Shown here: piece after piece, positions 34,287 to 43,168 of the stretch
How the letters are laid out: each line of letters begins with the position of its first letter
Numbering within the stretch: the stretch's first letter is position 1
DNA from: Streptomyces sp. YIM 130001
GTDB lineage: Bacteria; Actinomycetota; Actinomycetes; Streptomycetales; Streptomycetaceae
Reading direction: 5' to 3'
Length of the DNA stretch: 55,801 bases
NCBI RefSeq assembly: GCF_003574445.1
Contig: NZ_KZ984557.1
Location: forward strand, 1 to 55,801
Position numbers and translations under genes: made by a program
The notes under the pieces: generated by a model
The model's database searches: none
The model's input: only the letters and a program-made list of their open reading frames with translations
What the model was told of the DNA's origin: nothing

Positions 34287-34760
34287 ATGAGCGAGAACGC
34301 CACGTGGGGCGACGAGGTCTACCAGCCCGACGGCAGCGAGGTGCAGGACGACGCCGGTCTCCTGGACGGCTCCGACACCCTCGACGGACCGTTGGACGGC
34401 AGCCCGCTCGACCAGGGATACGTGCCGCCCGACCGCCCGCTGGCCGTCGAGCACACCGGAGTCACCGCGGCCGAACGGTCCCGGGGCGAGACGCTCGACC
34501 AGCGTCTCGCCGAGGAGATCCCGGACGTGGCGCCGCTGGACGGCGACGGCATCGGCGACGCCGTGGACACGGACGGTGAACCGCTCGACGACGAGGTGGG
34601 CGACCGCCGGGCAGGACGCCTGGTCGCCGATGCGGCCGGTCTGGACGATGAGGACTACCCCGACTTCGCGTCCCGTGACCTGGACGCGCGCGACGTCGGG
34701 ATCGACGCGGGCGCGGCCAGCGCGGAGGAGGCGGCGGTGCATGTGATCGGGGATGCGTGA
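34287..34760 (+). CDS. DUF5709 family acidic protein
   Basis: A 157-aa, very acidic protein (many Asp and Gly), with repeated DG(S/P)LD patterns in residues 10-55 and a conserved middle (ERSRGETLDQRLAEEIPDV). This matches the actinobacterial DUF5709 family of unknown function. AGGAG precedes the ATG. It is convergent with the FGE-like gene; a heptamer array lies between. Confidence 0.8.
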   Translation: MSENATWGDEVYQPDGSEVQDDAGLLDGSDTLDGPLDGSPLDQGYVPPDRPLAVEHTGVTAAERSRGETLDQRLAEEIPDVAPLDGDGIGDAVDTDGEPLDDEVGDRRAGRLVADAAGLDDEDYPDFASRDLDARDVGIDAGAASAEEAAVHVIGDA

Positions 34761-34790
34761 CGCCGGCGGTGATCCGGAGGCGAGGCCGGC

Positions 34791-34860
34791 CGTGTGCCGT
34801 GTGCCGTGTGCCGTGTGCCGTGTGCCGTGTGCCGGGAGCCGGGAGCCGGGAGCCGGGAGC
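34791..34860. repeat. Heptanucleotide tandem array (6 x CGTGTGC, 4 x CGGGAGC)
   Basis: Ten perfect contiguous 7-bp units: six CGTGTGC, then four CGGGAGC, followed by a degenerate CGTCAGC that runs into the stop of the FGE-like gene. Two homogenised variants side by side indicate slippage expansion. The array is between two convergent genes. Confidence 0.95.
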
Positions 34861-34862
34861 CG

Positions 34863-35564
34863 TCAGCCGCCCGAGCGGGCGAGGCGGAAGCCCACGTCGT
34901 CGACGCGGAACGTGGGGTGGCTCCGGCGCCGCACGGAGGCGCGGCAACTCCAGTGCTCGTCGAACCAGCCGCCACCGCGCAGCACCCGGTAGTCGCCGTA
35001 GACCTCGGGGTCGTAGCGGTCCCAGCACCACTCCCAGACGTTGCCGAGCATGTCGTGCAGGCCCCACGCGTTGGGTGATCTGCTGCCCGCCTCGCGGAGG
35101 CGCTCGCCCGAGTTGCCGCGGTGCCAGGCGATGTCGTCGAGCGTCCCGTACCGCGGCCCTTCCGTGCCGGCGCGGCAGGCGTACTCCCACTCGGCCTCGG
35201 TCGGCAGCCGGTACCCGTCGGCGGCGGGGTCCTGAGTGACGGTGGCGTCGGAGTCGGCGGCCGCCGCCGTGATCCGGTACGCGGGCCTCAACTCCTCTTG
35301 TTCGGAAAGGGAGTTGCAGAACCGGGCCGCGTCCCACCAGGAGACGCTCTCGACGGGGAGCCGGTCACCGTCGGACGTGCTCGGGTGCAGGCCGGTGAGC
35401 GCGGCGTAGAGGTCCTGCGTCACCGGGAGCGCGCCGAGCCGGAAGGGTGCGAGGTCGACCGCCCAACTGCGTTGTGTGCGGCGGTCGGACAGGGTCACCC
35501 GCCCCGCCGGGACGGCGACGAGGCCGTGGGTGGGGCGGGTGGCGTGCCGGTCGCTCGATTCCAT
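34863..35564 (-). CDS. Formylglycine-generating-enzyme (SUMF1) fold protein
   Basis: A 233-aa single-domain protein. It has the FGE-sulfatase landmarks LPVESVSWWDAARFCN, YRLPTEAEWEYACRAG, GLHDMLGNVWEWCWDRY and VLRGGGWFDE. The catalytic Cys pair of true FGEs should follow; here WSCRASVRRRSHPTFR keeps one Cys only, so sulfatase maturation is unlikely. Its role is unknown. It is divergent from a secreted lipase. Confidence 0.87.
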   Translation of the reverse strand: MESSDRHATRPTHGLVAVPAGRVTLSDRRTQRSWAVDLAPFRLGALPVTQDLYAALTGLHPSTSDGDRLPVESVSWWDAARFCNSLSEQEELRPAYRITAAAADSDATVTQDPAADGYRLPTEAEWEYACRAGTEGPRYGTLDDIAWHRGNSGERLREAGSRSPNAWGLHDMLGNVWEWCWDRYDPEVYGDYRVLRGGGWFDEHWSCRASVRRRSHPTFRVDDVGFRLARSGG

Positions 35565-35762
35565 GTCCGGAGGATCTCATCGTCGGGCTGGGCGACCCGC
35601 ACCGGCGCGGATCGCCCCGAGCCCCCGACGGACACCCCTGACGAGGCTGTGGACACCCCCACCCCAGGACGGGCGAGCACCCCAGTGTGCAGCCGCGGCG
35701 CGCACCGCAGGATTGGAGCCTGTCGATCACCCGATGTCGACCCACGAGGGAGCTCCACATCC

Positions 35763-37070
35763 ATGTCCCGCAAGCTGGTTGCCGCCTCCTGCGCCGCCCT
35801 GCTCCTGCTCGGAACACCCGTGACGGTGATGGCGGCGAGCGCCGCCACCAGTCCTCGACTCGCCGACGAGCAAAGGCAGTCCGGCGATCCCCGGCACCCC
35901 GGCAACCCCCACCACCCCGGCCGAGGCGCACTCGTGTCCGCCGAGCGGCTCTACACCCTGGACGGCCGTACCGAATCCGCCGCCGAACTGAAGAAGGCGG
36001 GCTTCGACCCGGCCGTCGCCCGGCACGGAGTGGACGCGTACCGCCTCGTGTACCGGACCGTCGACACCGCCGGACGCCCGACGACCGCCAGCGGCCTGCT
36101 CGCCCTGCCTCGCACCCCGCGCGGCCACGGCCCGCTGCACGCCGTGTCGTTCACCCACGGCACCGGCGTCCACCCGAGCGACGCGCCCTCGATGCAGCGC
36201 GCGGAATTCGTCAGCGCCGCGCCCGTCAGTTACGCCTCGGCCGGCTTCGCCGCGGTCGCCCCCGACTATCTCGGCATGGGCACCGGCCCCGGAGTCCACC
36301 CCTGGATGGACGTCCCGTCGGAGACCTCGGCCTCGCTCGACATGCTGCGTGCGGCCCGCGCCTTCACGCCGCGCACCGGGCACACCCTGGAGCGGGACGT
36401 CATGGTCACCGGCTTCTCGCAGGGCGCGTCCGCGGCCCTCGGGCTCGCCCGGGCGCTGCAGGCCGGCGAGGACCGCTGGTTCCGGGCGGGCGCACTCGCA
36501 CCGGTCAGCGGCGCCTACGACTTCGGCGGCACCCAGCTCCCGGCGACGCTGGACCCCGAACGCGTCGCGCCCAAGTACGCGGTGGTGTACGCGGCCTACA
36601 TCCTGGTCTCCGTGCAGCGGCTGCACGGCGGCGTGTACGACGATCCCGGCGCGCTGTTCCACGCCAAGTACGCGGGAATCGTCGAGGAGTTGTTCGACGG
36701 CAGCCACACCGGCCCGGAGATGATGGACGCCCTGCCCGACACCCCCGGACAACTCCTCACCGCACGCGGCCTCGACCTGATCGAGCACCCCACGGGACGG
36801 TTCGCCGACGTCCTGCGCGAGGCCGGCACCGTGTGCACGGACTGGGCCCCGCGGATGCCCACCCGCCTGTACCGGGCCACCGGCGACGAGCAGGCCGTCG
36901 TGGAGAACACCGACTGGTGCGGTGCCGGGCTCCGGGCGAACGGCGCCGACGCCCCCGTCGTCGACCTCGGGCCCGTCGACCACGACGGATCCCGCCACCT
37001 CGGCTCCAGCCGGGCCGCGACGGCAGCGACCGTCGACTGGTTCCGCGAACTGGCCGGCGCGGGGCGGTGA
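35763..37070 (+). CDS. Secreted lipase/esterase (alpha/beta hydrolase)
   Basis: A 435-aa protein with a signal peptide (MSRKLVAASCAALLLLGTPV ... ASAA). The nucleophile elbow is GFSQGAS. HGTG in SFTHGTGVHP is the likely oxyanion region, and a late Asp and His lie in TGDEQAVVENTDW and DHDGSRH. This matches secretory lipases of the LIP family. A Pro/His-rich linker (PRHPGNPHHPGRG) follows the signal peptide. A GGAG site precedes the ATG. Confidence 0.88.
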   Translation: MSRKLVAASCAALLLLGTPVTVMAASAATSPRLADEQRQSGDPRHPGNPHHPGRGALVSAERLYTLDGRTESAAELKKAGFDPAVARHGVDAYRLVYRTVDTAGRPTTASGLLALPRTPRGHGPLHAVSFTHGTGVHPSDAPSMQRAEFVSAAPVSYASAGFAAVAPDYLGMGTGPGVHPWMDVPSETSASLDMLRAARAFTPRTGHTLERDVMVTGFSQGASAALGLARALQAGEDRWFRAGALAPVSGAYDFGGTQLPATLDPERVAPKYAVVYAAYILVSVQRLHGGVYDDPGALFHAKYAGIVEELFDGSHTGPEMMDALPDTPGQLLTARGLDLIEHPTGRFADVLREAGTVCTDWAPRMPTRLYRATGDEQAVVENTDWCGAGLRANGADAPVVDLGPVDHDGSRHLGSSRAATAATVDWFRELAGAGR

Positions 37071-37090
37071 GGCGGCCCGAGCCGAGCGGG

Positions 37091-38494
37091 CTACCGCCGA
37101 CCCGCCACCAGATCCCGCAGCACCACGAGGGCCGTCGCCAGCTGCCCCGCGTCGTGCCGGACCGGCAGCCGCAGGTACGTCGTGAAGCCGTCGTACACCG
37201 AGAACGTGGGCCCCGGGGCGAGTTTGATGCCCACGGTGCGGGCTCTGGCGTCCAGTTCCACCGCGTTCAGGCCGGTGTCCACCCACAGGCCCGTACCGCC
37301 CTGGGGGTTCTCCCAGCGCCAGTCCGGGAACACCGCCTTCAGCTGCGCGTGGGCCGCGTCGAGGCGCTCGCGCAGCATCGCGTTGCGCAGTGCGCGGGCG
37401 CGGTCCAGGTGCCGCATCAGGTCGAGCAGCAGCATCTGGTCGAGCAGGGACGTCGACAGGTCGACCGCCTTCTTGGCCTGGGTGAGCTTCCTGACCAGGG
37501 GTTCGGCAGCCCTGATCCAGCCCACCCGGATCCCGCCCCAGAACAGCTTGGACGTCGAGCCGACCGTCACCAGTCGGTCCGGATCGACCAGACCGCCAAG
37601 GCCCCGCGCCGGACACGGTCCGCCGGAGAGGACCAGATCGCGCGAGGAGCAGTCCTCCACCGCCAGCAGGCCGAGCTCGTCCACCAGCGCGCCCAGGGCA
37701 CGGCGGGCCTGCGGGCCCAGGATCCGCCCGGTCGGATTGTGCACGGCCGGCTGGCAGTACAGGGCCGTGTGCCCGCGGCGCCGCAGCGCCCGCAGCTGGT
37801 CCGCGTCGATCCCGGCCGACGTCGTACGCACGCCGGTCAGCGCCAGGCCCGCGCCCGTGAACGCCTCCAGGGCGCCCCGGTAGGTCGGGTCCTCCACCGC
37901 GATCCGGTCGCCGTGTGACAGCAGGGTGTGCGCGATCAGCCACACCGCCTGCTGTGCGCCCGAGGTGATCAGGAGCTGGCCGGGTTCGGTGGGATGTCCC
38001 TCGGCGGTCAGCTGCCGGGCGATCGCCGTACGCAGGGGCGGCAGGCCGGCCGGGAAGTAGCCGTCGGCCGGGAGATAGGGCGCCAGGTCGTGGGCGGTGG
38101 TCGCCGCCCAGGCGTCCGCCACCAGATCGCTGGCGGGCAGGGCGCCGCTGGACAGATCGACCTGCGCTTCGCCGCCCGCGGCCAGCGAGAACAGCCGTCC
38201 GCCGCCCGGCACCTCGCCCGCGTGCCGCCGGTGCAGCTGGGTGCCCGAGCCCTGCCGGGCCACCGCGTAGTCGGCGGCGACCAGTGCGTCGTACGCCGCG
38301 GAGACCGTGCCGCGCGAGACCCCGAGGGTCGTCGCGAGCTGCCGCTGCGGGGGCAGCGTGGTGGCCTCCGGGAGCAGGGCCGCGTCCACCAGATCCCGTA
38401 CGGCGGCCGCGAGCGCCTCGTCCAGACGGTCGGCCGCGCCGCGCCAGGGCCCCAGCATGCGGGCCAGCTGCTGCGCCGAGATCTGGCGCGCCAT
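37091..38494 (-). CDS. MocR-type regulator (GntR HTH fused to aminotransferase-like domain)
   Basis: A 467-aa protein. The winged helix at about residues 15-85 (LPPQRQLATTLGVSRGTVSA then AYDALVAADYAVARQGSGT) is followed by a fold-type I PLP domain with HNPTGR and the PLP Lys in GSTSKLFWGGIRVGWI. MocR proteins sense PLP and an amine ligand to regulate a divergent gene. The divergent gene here is the Tm-1-like protein, with a matching operator candidate at 38644-38667. Confidence 0.92.
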   Translation of the reverse strand: MARQISAQQLARMLGPWRGAADRLDEALAAAVRDLVDAALLPEATTLPPQRQLATTLGVSRGTVSAAYDALVAADYAVARQGSGTQLHRRHAGEVPGGGRLFSLAAGGEAQVDLSSGALPASDLVADAWAATTAHDLAPYLPADGYFPAGLPPLRTAIARQLTAEGHPTEPGQLLITSGAQQAVWLIAHTLLSHGDRIAVEDPTYRGALEAFTGAGLALTGVRTTSAGIDADQLRALRRRGHTALYCQPAVHNPTGRILGPQARRALGALVDELGLLAVEDCSSRDLVLSGGPCPARGLGGLVDPDRLVTVGSTSKLFWGGIRVGWIRAAEPLVRKLTQAKKAVDLSTSLLDQMLLLDLMRHLDRARALRNAMLRERLDAAHAQLKAVFPDWRWENPQGGTGLWVDTGLNAVELDARARTVGIKLAPGPTFSVYDGFTTYLRLPVRHDAGQLATALVVLRDLVAGRR

Positions 38495-38643
38495 CGCGTC
38501 ACGCTCCCTGCTCGTACGGGCGGCCTGCGGCCGGTGAGGTCCCGCGTGCTGAACGGCCCGCGGGTACGGAACGGTTCCGGGGCCGGCCGACCGTTCCGGC
38601 GGAACGAACCGCTACCGCCCGACCTCGTGACAGCCCCGCCCAC

Positions 38644-38667
38644 TGGTCCAATTACGCCATATTGGTC
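38644..38667. promoter_or_regulatory. Candidate MocR operator
   Basis: The AT-rich patch contains CCAAT-N8-ATTGG (38648-38665) and direct repeats TGGTC at 38644-38648 and 38663-38667, about 19 bp apart. MocR proteins typically bind paired direct repeats spaced about two helical turns in the divergent promoter. Assignment is inference. Confidence 0.5.
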
Positions 38668-38772
38668 TGGCCAGGGGCCCGGCGCGCGACGAACATCGCT
38701 ACGTCGGGACAGACCCCGGCACCGCAAGGTCCGCACGGGCGGCGCGCCACGTGCCCCACGAAGGAGGTCCGG

Positions 38773-40029
38773 GTGACGGCAACGGTGTGTCTCCTCGGCA
38801 CGTTCGACACCAAGCACGAGGAATACGTCTGGCTCCGCGACCGGCTGCACGAGGCCGGAGTGGACACGGTCCTGGTCGACGTCGGCGGCTACTCCACCAA
38901 GGGCATCGCCGACGTCACCGCGGCCGAGGTGGCCACCGCGGCAGGCGCCGACCTGGGCAGACTCCAGGACCGGCACGACCGCGGAGCGATGATGGAGGCG
39001 ATGGCCGACGGCGCCGCACATGTCGTGCGCCGCCTCTGCGCCCGCGACGTCATCCAGGGATTCCTCGCCGTCGGCGGCTCCAGCGGATCGTCGGTCGCCG
39101 CGGCCGCCCTGCAGGCGCTCCCCGTCGGCTTCCCCAAGCTCCTGGTCTCCACCATGGCCAGTGGCGACGTGCGCCCCTACGTGGGCGAGACGGACACCAC
39201 CCTCATGTACTCGGTGGTCGACATCGCCGGCGTCAACTCGGTATCGGAACAGGTACTGGGCAACGCGGCCGCGGCGGCGGCCGGCATGGCGCAGGCGTAC
39301 CACCGCAGGAGGGCCGCGGCGGCGCGTACGGGATCAGGGGTCCCGGCACGCGCCGTCGCGGTCACGATGTTCGGCGTCACCACGCCCGCGGCCGACGAGG
39401 CCCGCCAGGCGCTCGACGAACTCGGCTACGAGACCCTCGTGTTCCATGCCACCGGCGCGGGCGGCCGGGCGATGGAGAAGCTGGTCTCCTCCGGCCTGAT
39501 CGCCGGCGTGCTCGACCTGACCACCACCGAACTCGCGGACGAACTCGTCGGCGGAGTCCTCAGCGCAGGCCCCGACCGCCTGACCGCGGCCTCCCGACGG
39601 GGCGTACCCCAGGTGGTCAGCGTCGGCGCCCTCGACATGGTCAACTTCGGCCCGCAGGACACCGTTCCGGACCGGTTCGCCGGCCGCGACCTGCTGCCGC
39701 ACAACCCCACCGTGACCCTGATGCGCACCACCCCCGCCGAGATGGCCGAGCTGGGCCGCCTGCTCGGCGCGAAGGTCACCGCGGGCGGCGGACCGTCCGC
39801 CGTCTTTCTGCCGCTGCGCGGGGTGTCCGCGGTCGACGTGGACGGCGGTCCGTTCCGGGACGCGGAGGCCGACGAGGCCCTGTTCCGCGCCGTACGGAAC
39901 GCGGTCAAGGGCAGCGGCGTCGAGCTCCACGAACTGGACGCGGCGATCAACGACCCAGGATTCGGGCGGGCGGCGGCCGAAGAGCTGCACCGCCTGATCA
40001 GCTTCACCGAGGAGGACGACGCGTCATGA
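38773..40029 (+). CDS. Tm-1-like ATP-binding domain protein (UPF0261)
   Basis: A 418-aa protein matching the N-terminal half of the plant Tm-1 resistance protein family: VCLLGTFDTKHEEYVWLRD, VGGYSTKGIADVTAAEVA, LAVGGSSGSSVAAAA, SVGALDMVNFGP, HNPTVTLMRTT. Biochemical function in bacteria is not established. An ideal AAGGAGG precedes GTG 38773. It overlaps the next gene by 4 bp (ATGA). Together the two equal a split Tm-1. Confidence 0.92.
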   Translation: MTATVCLLGTFDTKHEEYVWLRDRLHEAGVDTVLVDVGGYSTKGIADVTAAEVATAAGADLGRLQDRHDRGAMMEAMADGAAHVVRRLCARDVIQGFLAVGGSSGSSVAAAALQALPVGFPKLLVSTMASGDVRPYVGETDTTLMYSVVDIAGVNSVSEQVLGNAAAAAAGMAQAYHRRRAAAARTGSGVPARAVAVTMFGVTTPAADEARQALDELGYETLVFHATGAGGRAMEKLVSSGLIAGVLDLTTTELADELVGGVLSAGPDRLTAASRRGVPQVVSVGALDMVNFGPQDTVPDRFAGRDLLPHNPTVTLMRTTPAEMAELGRLLGAKVTAGGGPSAVFLPLRGVSAVDVDGGPFRDAEADEALFRAVRNAVKGSGVELHELDAAINDPGFGRAAAEELHRLISFTEEDDAS

Positions 40030-40874
40030 CGGGCACCACGGGCATGAGCCGGGAGCAGGCCCTGCAGCGACTGCGGGCGACCGTGACCGCCGGGCACCCG
40101 GTGATCGGCGGCGGCGCGGGCACCGGCCTGTCCGCGAAGGCGGCCGAGGCGGGCGGCATCGACCTGATCATCATCTACAACTCGGGCCGCTATCGGATGG
40201 CCGGCCGCGGCTCCCTCGCCGGTCTCCTGCCGTACGGCGACGCGAACGCGGTCGTGGTCGAGATGGCCGCCGAGGTGCTCCCCGTCGTCAAGGACACCCC
40301 GGTCCTCGCGGGCGTCAACGGCACCGATCCGTTCCGCCTGATGGGCCCGTTCCTCGACGACCTGTCGCGGATGGGCTTCACCGGAGTGCAGAACTTCCCG
40401 ACGGTGGGCCTGTACGACGGCACGTTCCGGCAGAACATCGAGGAGACCGGGATGGGCTACGGCCTCGAGGTCGACATGATCCGCCAGGCGCACGAGCGCG
40501 AACTCCTCACTGCTCCCTACGTGTTCGACCCCGACCAGGCCGCCGACATGGCCCGCGCCGGCGCAGACGTGCTCGTCCCGCACGTCGGACTCACCACCAG
40601 CGGAACCATCGGCGCCCGGACCGCGCTCACCCTGGACGGGGCCGCAGAGGCGGTGCAGGCGATGCACGACGCCGCGAAGCGGGTCAACCCCGACCTCCTG
40701 GTGCTCTGCCACGGCGGCCCCATCGCCGAACCGGCCGACGCCGCCTACGTCCTGGAGCACACCGAGGGCATCGTCGGCTTCTTCGGCGCCTCCTCCATCG
40801 AGCGACTCCCCGCAGAACGCGCCATCCGCGAACAGACGGAGGCGTTCAAGGGAGTGCGACTGGGCGGGGGATGA
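40026..40874 (+). CDS. Phosphoenolpyruvate hydrolase-like TIM-barrel protein (Tm-1 C-terminal homologue)
   Basis: A 282-aa TIM-barrel protein: HPVIGGGAGTGLSAKAAEAG, IIIYNSGRYRMAGRGSLAGL, VLAGVNGTDPF, GFTGVQNFPTVGLYDG, LCHGGPIAEP. The family corresponds to the C-terminal half of plant/fungal Tm-1 proteins and is annotated as phosphoenolpyruvate hydrolase-like. It is translationally coupled to the ATP-binding partner, so the two probably form a complex. Confidence 0.9.
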   Translation: MTGTTGMSREQALQRLRATVTAGHPVIGGGAGTGLSAKAAEAGGIDLIIIYNSGRYRMAGRGSLAGLLPYGDANAVVVEMAAEVLPVVKDTPVLAGVNGTDPFRLMGPFLDDLSRMGFTGVQNFPTVGLYDGTFRQNIEETGMGYGLEVDMIRQAHERELLTAPYVFDPDQAADMARAGADVLVPHVGLTTSGTIGARTALTLDGAAEAVQAMHDAAKRVNPDLLVLCHGGPIAEPADAAYVLEHTEGIVGFFGASSIERLPAERAIREQTEAFKGVRLGGG

Positions 40875-40935
40875 TGGGAGCGGGGCCGCGAAGACGGATG
40901 ACGCCGCCCGAGTCGGCCGGTGACAGGGAGCAGAC

Positions 40936-41703
40936 ATGCGCGATGCCGTCGTGACGTCCGAGGGCGACCGGATCCGGTGGGTCGAACTCCCCGGGCAGGA
41001 ACCGCCCCGCGTGTACGTGCACGGCCTGGGCGCCTCCTCGCCCGCGTACTTCACCGAGGTCGCGGTCGACGCGCGGCTCGCCGGGCGCCGTTCGCTCCTG
41101 GTCGATCTCCTCGGGCACGGTCTCAGTGACCGGCCCGAGCACTTCGACTACACCCTCGACTCGCACGCCGACGCCCTCGCCGAGGCGCTGACCGCGGCCG
41201 GCGCCTCCGGCGCCGAGCTGGTCGCCCACAGCATGGGCGGTTCGGTGGCCGTCGTCCTGGCCTCCCGGTACCCGCGACTCGTCTCCCGCCTCGTCCTCGT
41301 CGACGCCAATCTGGACCCGCTGCCGCCCACGCCGGGCGCAGGCGGCAGCGCCGGTGTCGCCGCGTACTCCGAGCGGGATTTCCTGGCCGGCGGCTGGGCG
41401 GAGTTCCGCGAGTCGGCGGGCGAACACTGGTGGGCCACCGCGCGCCTGACGGGCCGTGAGGCGCTGTACCGCAGCGCGGTCCACCTGGCCCGCGGCACGA
41501 CCCCCACCGTGCGCGAACTCCTCCTGGGCCTGCCGATCCCGCGCACCTACCTGCTGCCGGAGACGGACGGCCCGCTCCCCGGCGCCGACGCCCTCACGGC
41601 GGCGGGCGTCCGAGTCGTACCGGTCCCGGACTGCGGCCACAACATCATGCTCGACAACCCGGGTGCGTTCACCGAGGCGACGGCGGCGGCACTCGGCTCG
41701 TAG
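40936..41703 (+). CDS. Alpha/beta-fold hydrolase
   Basis: A 255-aa cytoplasmic hydrolase. The oxyanion motif is VHGLGASS, the nucleophile Ser lies in AHSMGGS, and the catalytic His in PDCGHNIMLDNP. An acid is likely in LLPETDG. It follows the Tm-1-like pair after 61 bp and may belong to the same transcript. Substrate unknown. Confidence 0.9.
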   Translation: MRDAVVTSEGDRIRWVELPGQEPPRVYVHGLGASSPAYFTEVAVDARLAGRRSLLVDLLGHGLSDRPEHFDYTLDSHADALAEALTAAGASGAELVAHSMGGSVAVVLASRYPRLVSRLVLVDANLDPLPPTPGAGGSAGVAAYSERDFLAGGWAEFRESAGEHWWATARLTGREALYRSAVHLARGTTPTVRELLLGLPIPRTYLLPETDGPLPGADALTAAGVRVVPVPDCGHNIMLDNPGAFTEATAAALGS

Positions 41704-41818
41704 CGGCCGACCGGCCGACCGGCCGACCTCGGCCTCCATGAGCCCGGAGCGATGCGTACCGCGCCCGGGGCAACTCGTACCGCGCACGGATCACCGAGTG
41801 CACGAAGAGGAGCGGGAG

Positions 41819-42082
41819 ATGACGGAAGACTCGGCACCGCAGCCCACACCGAGAGCGCGGCACATACTCGCTGCGGCAGCCCGGAAGGCGACGGAGATGG
41901 GGCACTCCTACCTGGGTGCGGAACACCTGATGCTCGCCGTCCTGGACGACCCGGACGCCGTCCCGACCCAGGTCATGGCGACCCTCGTCGACCCGGCAGC
42001 CGTGTCCGCCGCCCTGCTGGACGTGATGGAGTCGCCGGGCTACAACACACCCACGCACCGGACGGTCGTACGACCCGAGTAG
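41819..42082 (+). CDS. Stand-alone Clp N-terminal domain protein
   Basis: An 87-aa protein with one Clp_N repeat: ARHILAAAARKATEMGHSYL, then GAEHLMLAVLDDPDAVPTQV. In ClpC/ClpA this module precedes the ATPase rings and binds adaptors or substrates; here no ATPase follows. It may compete for adaptors or act as one; unknown. A GGAG site precedes the ATG. Confidence 0.85.
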   Translation: MTEDSAPQPTPRARHILAAAARKATEMGHSYLGAEHLMLAVLDDPDAVPTQVMATLVDPAAVSAALLDVMESPGYNTPTHRTVVRPE

Positions 42083-42188
42083 GCGGCGGTCGGCAGCCGG
42101 GCGCCGCCCGGGCGGCCAGGAAGCCGAAGACGCGGTGTGGGAAGCGGAGTTCTGCTCCTGACACCGGCCGGATCCCCTCGCCGGGACC

Positions 42189-42836
42189 TCAGCTCTGCGA
42201 CCGGGCCACTTCCGCCAGCCACCCGTGGCCCGGATGTACCCGCTCGAGCCACTCAGCGAGGCGGTTGCGCCGCGCGGGTCCGAGGAGCGGCAGCACCCCC
42301 TCGAAGTCGGCCCGGTCCTTCGGCCGGGTCGCCTTCGCCTTGAAGAGCAGGACCAACTCCGGTGCCAGGTAGGGGATTCCGTCCCTGGTGTGCTCGATGA
42401 CCGCGTCGTACGGCAGGCGCAGCGTCTCGTCCCGCCGGCAGATCCACGTACCGCCGTCGTGCGGCTCACGGAAGACATCGAGCAGGTACCCGCCGCCGCC
42501 CAGATCCCGGAGCCAGGTCTGATGGGTGGCCGCCAGGGCCTCGGCGTCCGCAGCCTCCCAGATCAGTCCCGAACCGACCGCGTCCCACACGTACTCGGGG
42601 AACGCGTCCCGTACCTCCGGGAAGCCGTCCGCGGGCATCGCGATCTCCAGATCCCCGTGCGCACGCGTCTGCTCCCCTCGGAACAGATCCAGCGCCCACC
42701 CCGCCGCGACGCACCAGGGCGCCCGCACCTCGGCGAGCCGCGCCGCGACCTGCTGCGGATGCCAGGCACCGCTCCACCGGGCGTCGATCTCCTCCGGGGC
42801 GAGCCGCTTCCCGCCGTCCGGCATCGCCTCGTCCAT
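42189..42836 (-). CDS. Nucleotidyltransferase-fold protein (aminoglycoside adenylyltransferase-like)
   Basis: A 215-aa protein. The core CVAAGWALDLFRGEQTRAHG, then DLEIAMP, follows the pattern of minimal nucleotidyltransferases (GW.LDL...R.H.DLE). Then LLDVFREPHDGGTWICRRDE and LAPELVLLFKAKATRPKDRA. Such proteins are often annotated as ANT(2'')-like, but resistance activity cannot be assumed. ATG 42836 is preferred over a start 30 codons upstream. Confidence 0.82.
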   Translation of the reverse strand: MDEAMPDGGKRLAPEEIDARWSGAWHPQQVAARLAEVRAPWCVAAGWALDLFRGEQTRAHGDLEIAMPADGFPEVRDAFPEYVWDAVGSGLIWEAADAEALAATHQTWLRDLGGGGYLLDVFREPHDGGTWICRRDETLRLPYDAVIEHTRDGIPYLAPELVLLFKAKATRPKDRADFEGVLPLLGPARRNRLAEWLERVHPGHGWLAEVARSQS

Positions 42837-42954
42837 GGGGCGACCGTACGTTCCAACTCCTCGTGCCCGCCGCCGATTTCCGTCCACGTGAGTGTGAGGG
42901 GCGCCTCTGCGCAGGAGGGGCGTCACTGTCAGTCCTGGCCCCTAGTCTGTACGT

Positions 42955-43134
42955 ATGCCTTCCACTCCTCCGCCCCCTACTCCCGCACGGTCAGCCGCCG
43001 CCCTGAATGAGCAGATCCGCACCCTGATGACCACTTCCGCCGGCCGTCTGAACGACGCGCAGCGCAGGGAGTACCAGGTGCTCGTGGAGGCATGGTCCGC
43101 AGCCGTGCGATCCGAACTGGTAAAGGCCGCCTAG
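42955..43134 (+). CDS. Small conserved hypothetical protein (59 aa)
   Basis: A short gene with typical Streptomyces codon use: MPSTPPPPTPARSAAALNEQ, then IRTLMTTSAGRLNDAQRREY, QVLVEAWSAAV and a TAG stop. The N-terminus is Pro-rich and the rest predicted helical. It is divergent from the nucleotidyltransferase gene. No ribosome-binding site is obvious within 12 bases, and an upstream TAGTCT-like box could allow a leaderless transcript. Function unknown. Confidence 0.7.
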   Translation: MPSTPPPPTPARSAAALNEQIRTLMTTSAGRLNDAQRREYQVLVEAWSAAVRSELVKAA

Positions 43135-43168
43135 CAGTTGGAGTTCGCTGCGGCCGAGGCGCCGCCGG

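Noticed and set aside
34791..34860. Possible CRISPR array
   Set aside because: The units are 7 bp and contiguous, with no spacers and no cas genes; it is a simple tandem repeat.
40891..40935. Separate promoter for the hydrolase after the Tm-1-like pair
   Set aside because: The 61-bp gap lacks a recognisable -10/-35 pair or terminator; co-transcription is the simpler reading.
41704..41727. Three CGGCCGAC units after the hydrolase gene
   Set aside because: Such short G/C repeats are expected often at this base composition, and the units fade quickly on both sides.
42189..42836. Aminoglycoside resistance gene
   Set aside because: The fold motifs fit a broad nucleotidyltransferase group; nothing in the sequence shows aminoglycoside specificity, so only the fold is called.
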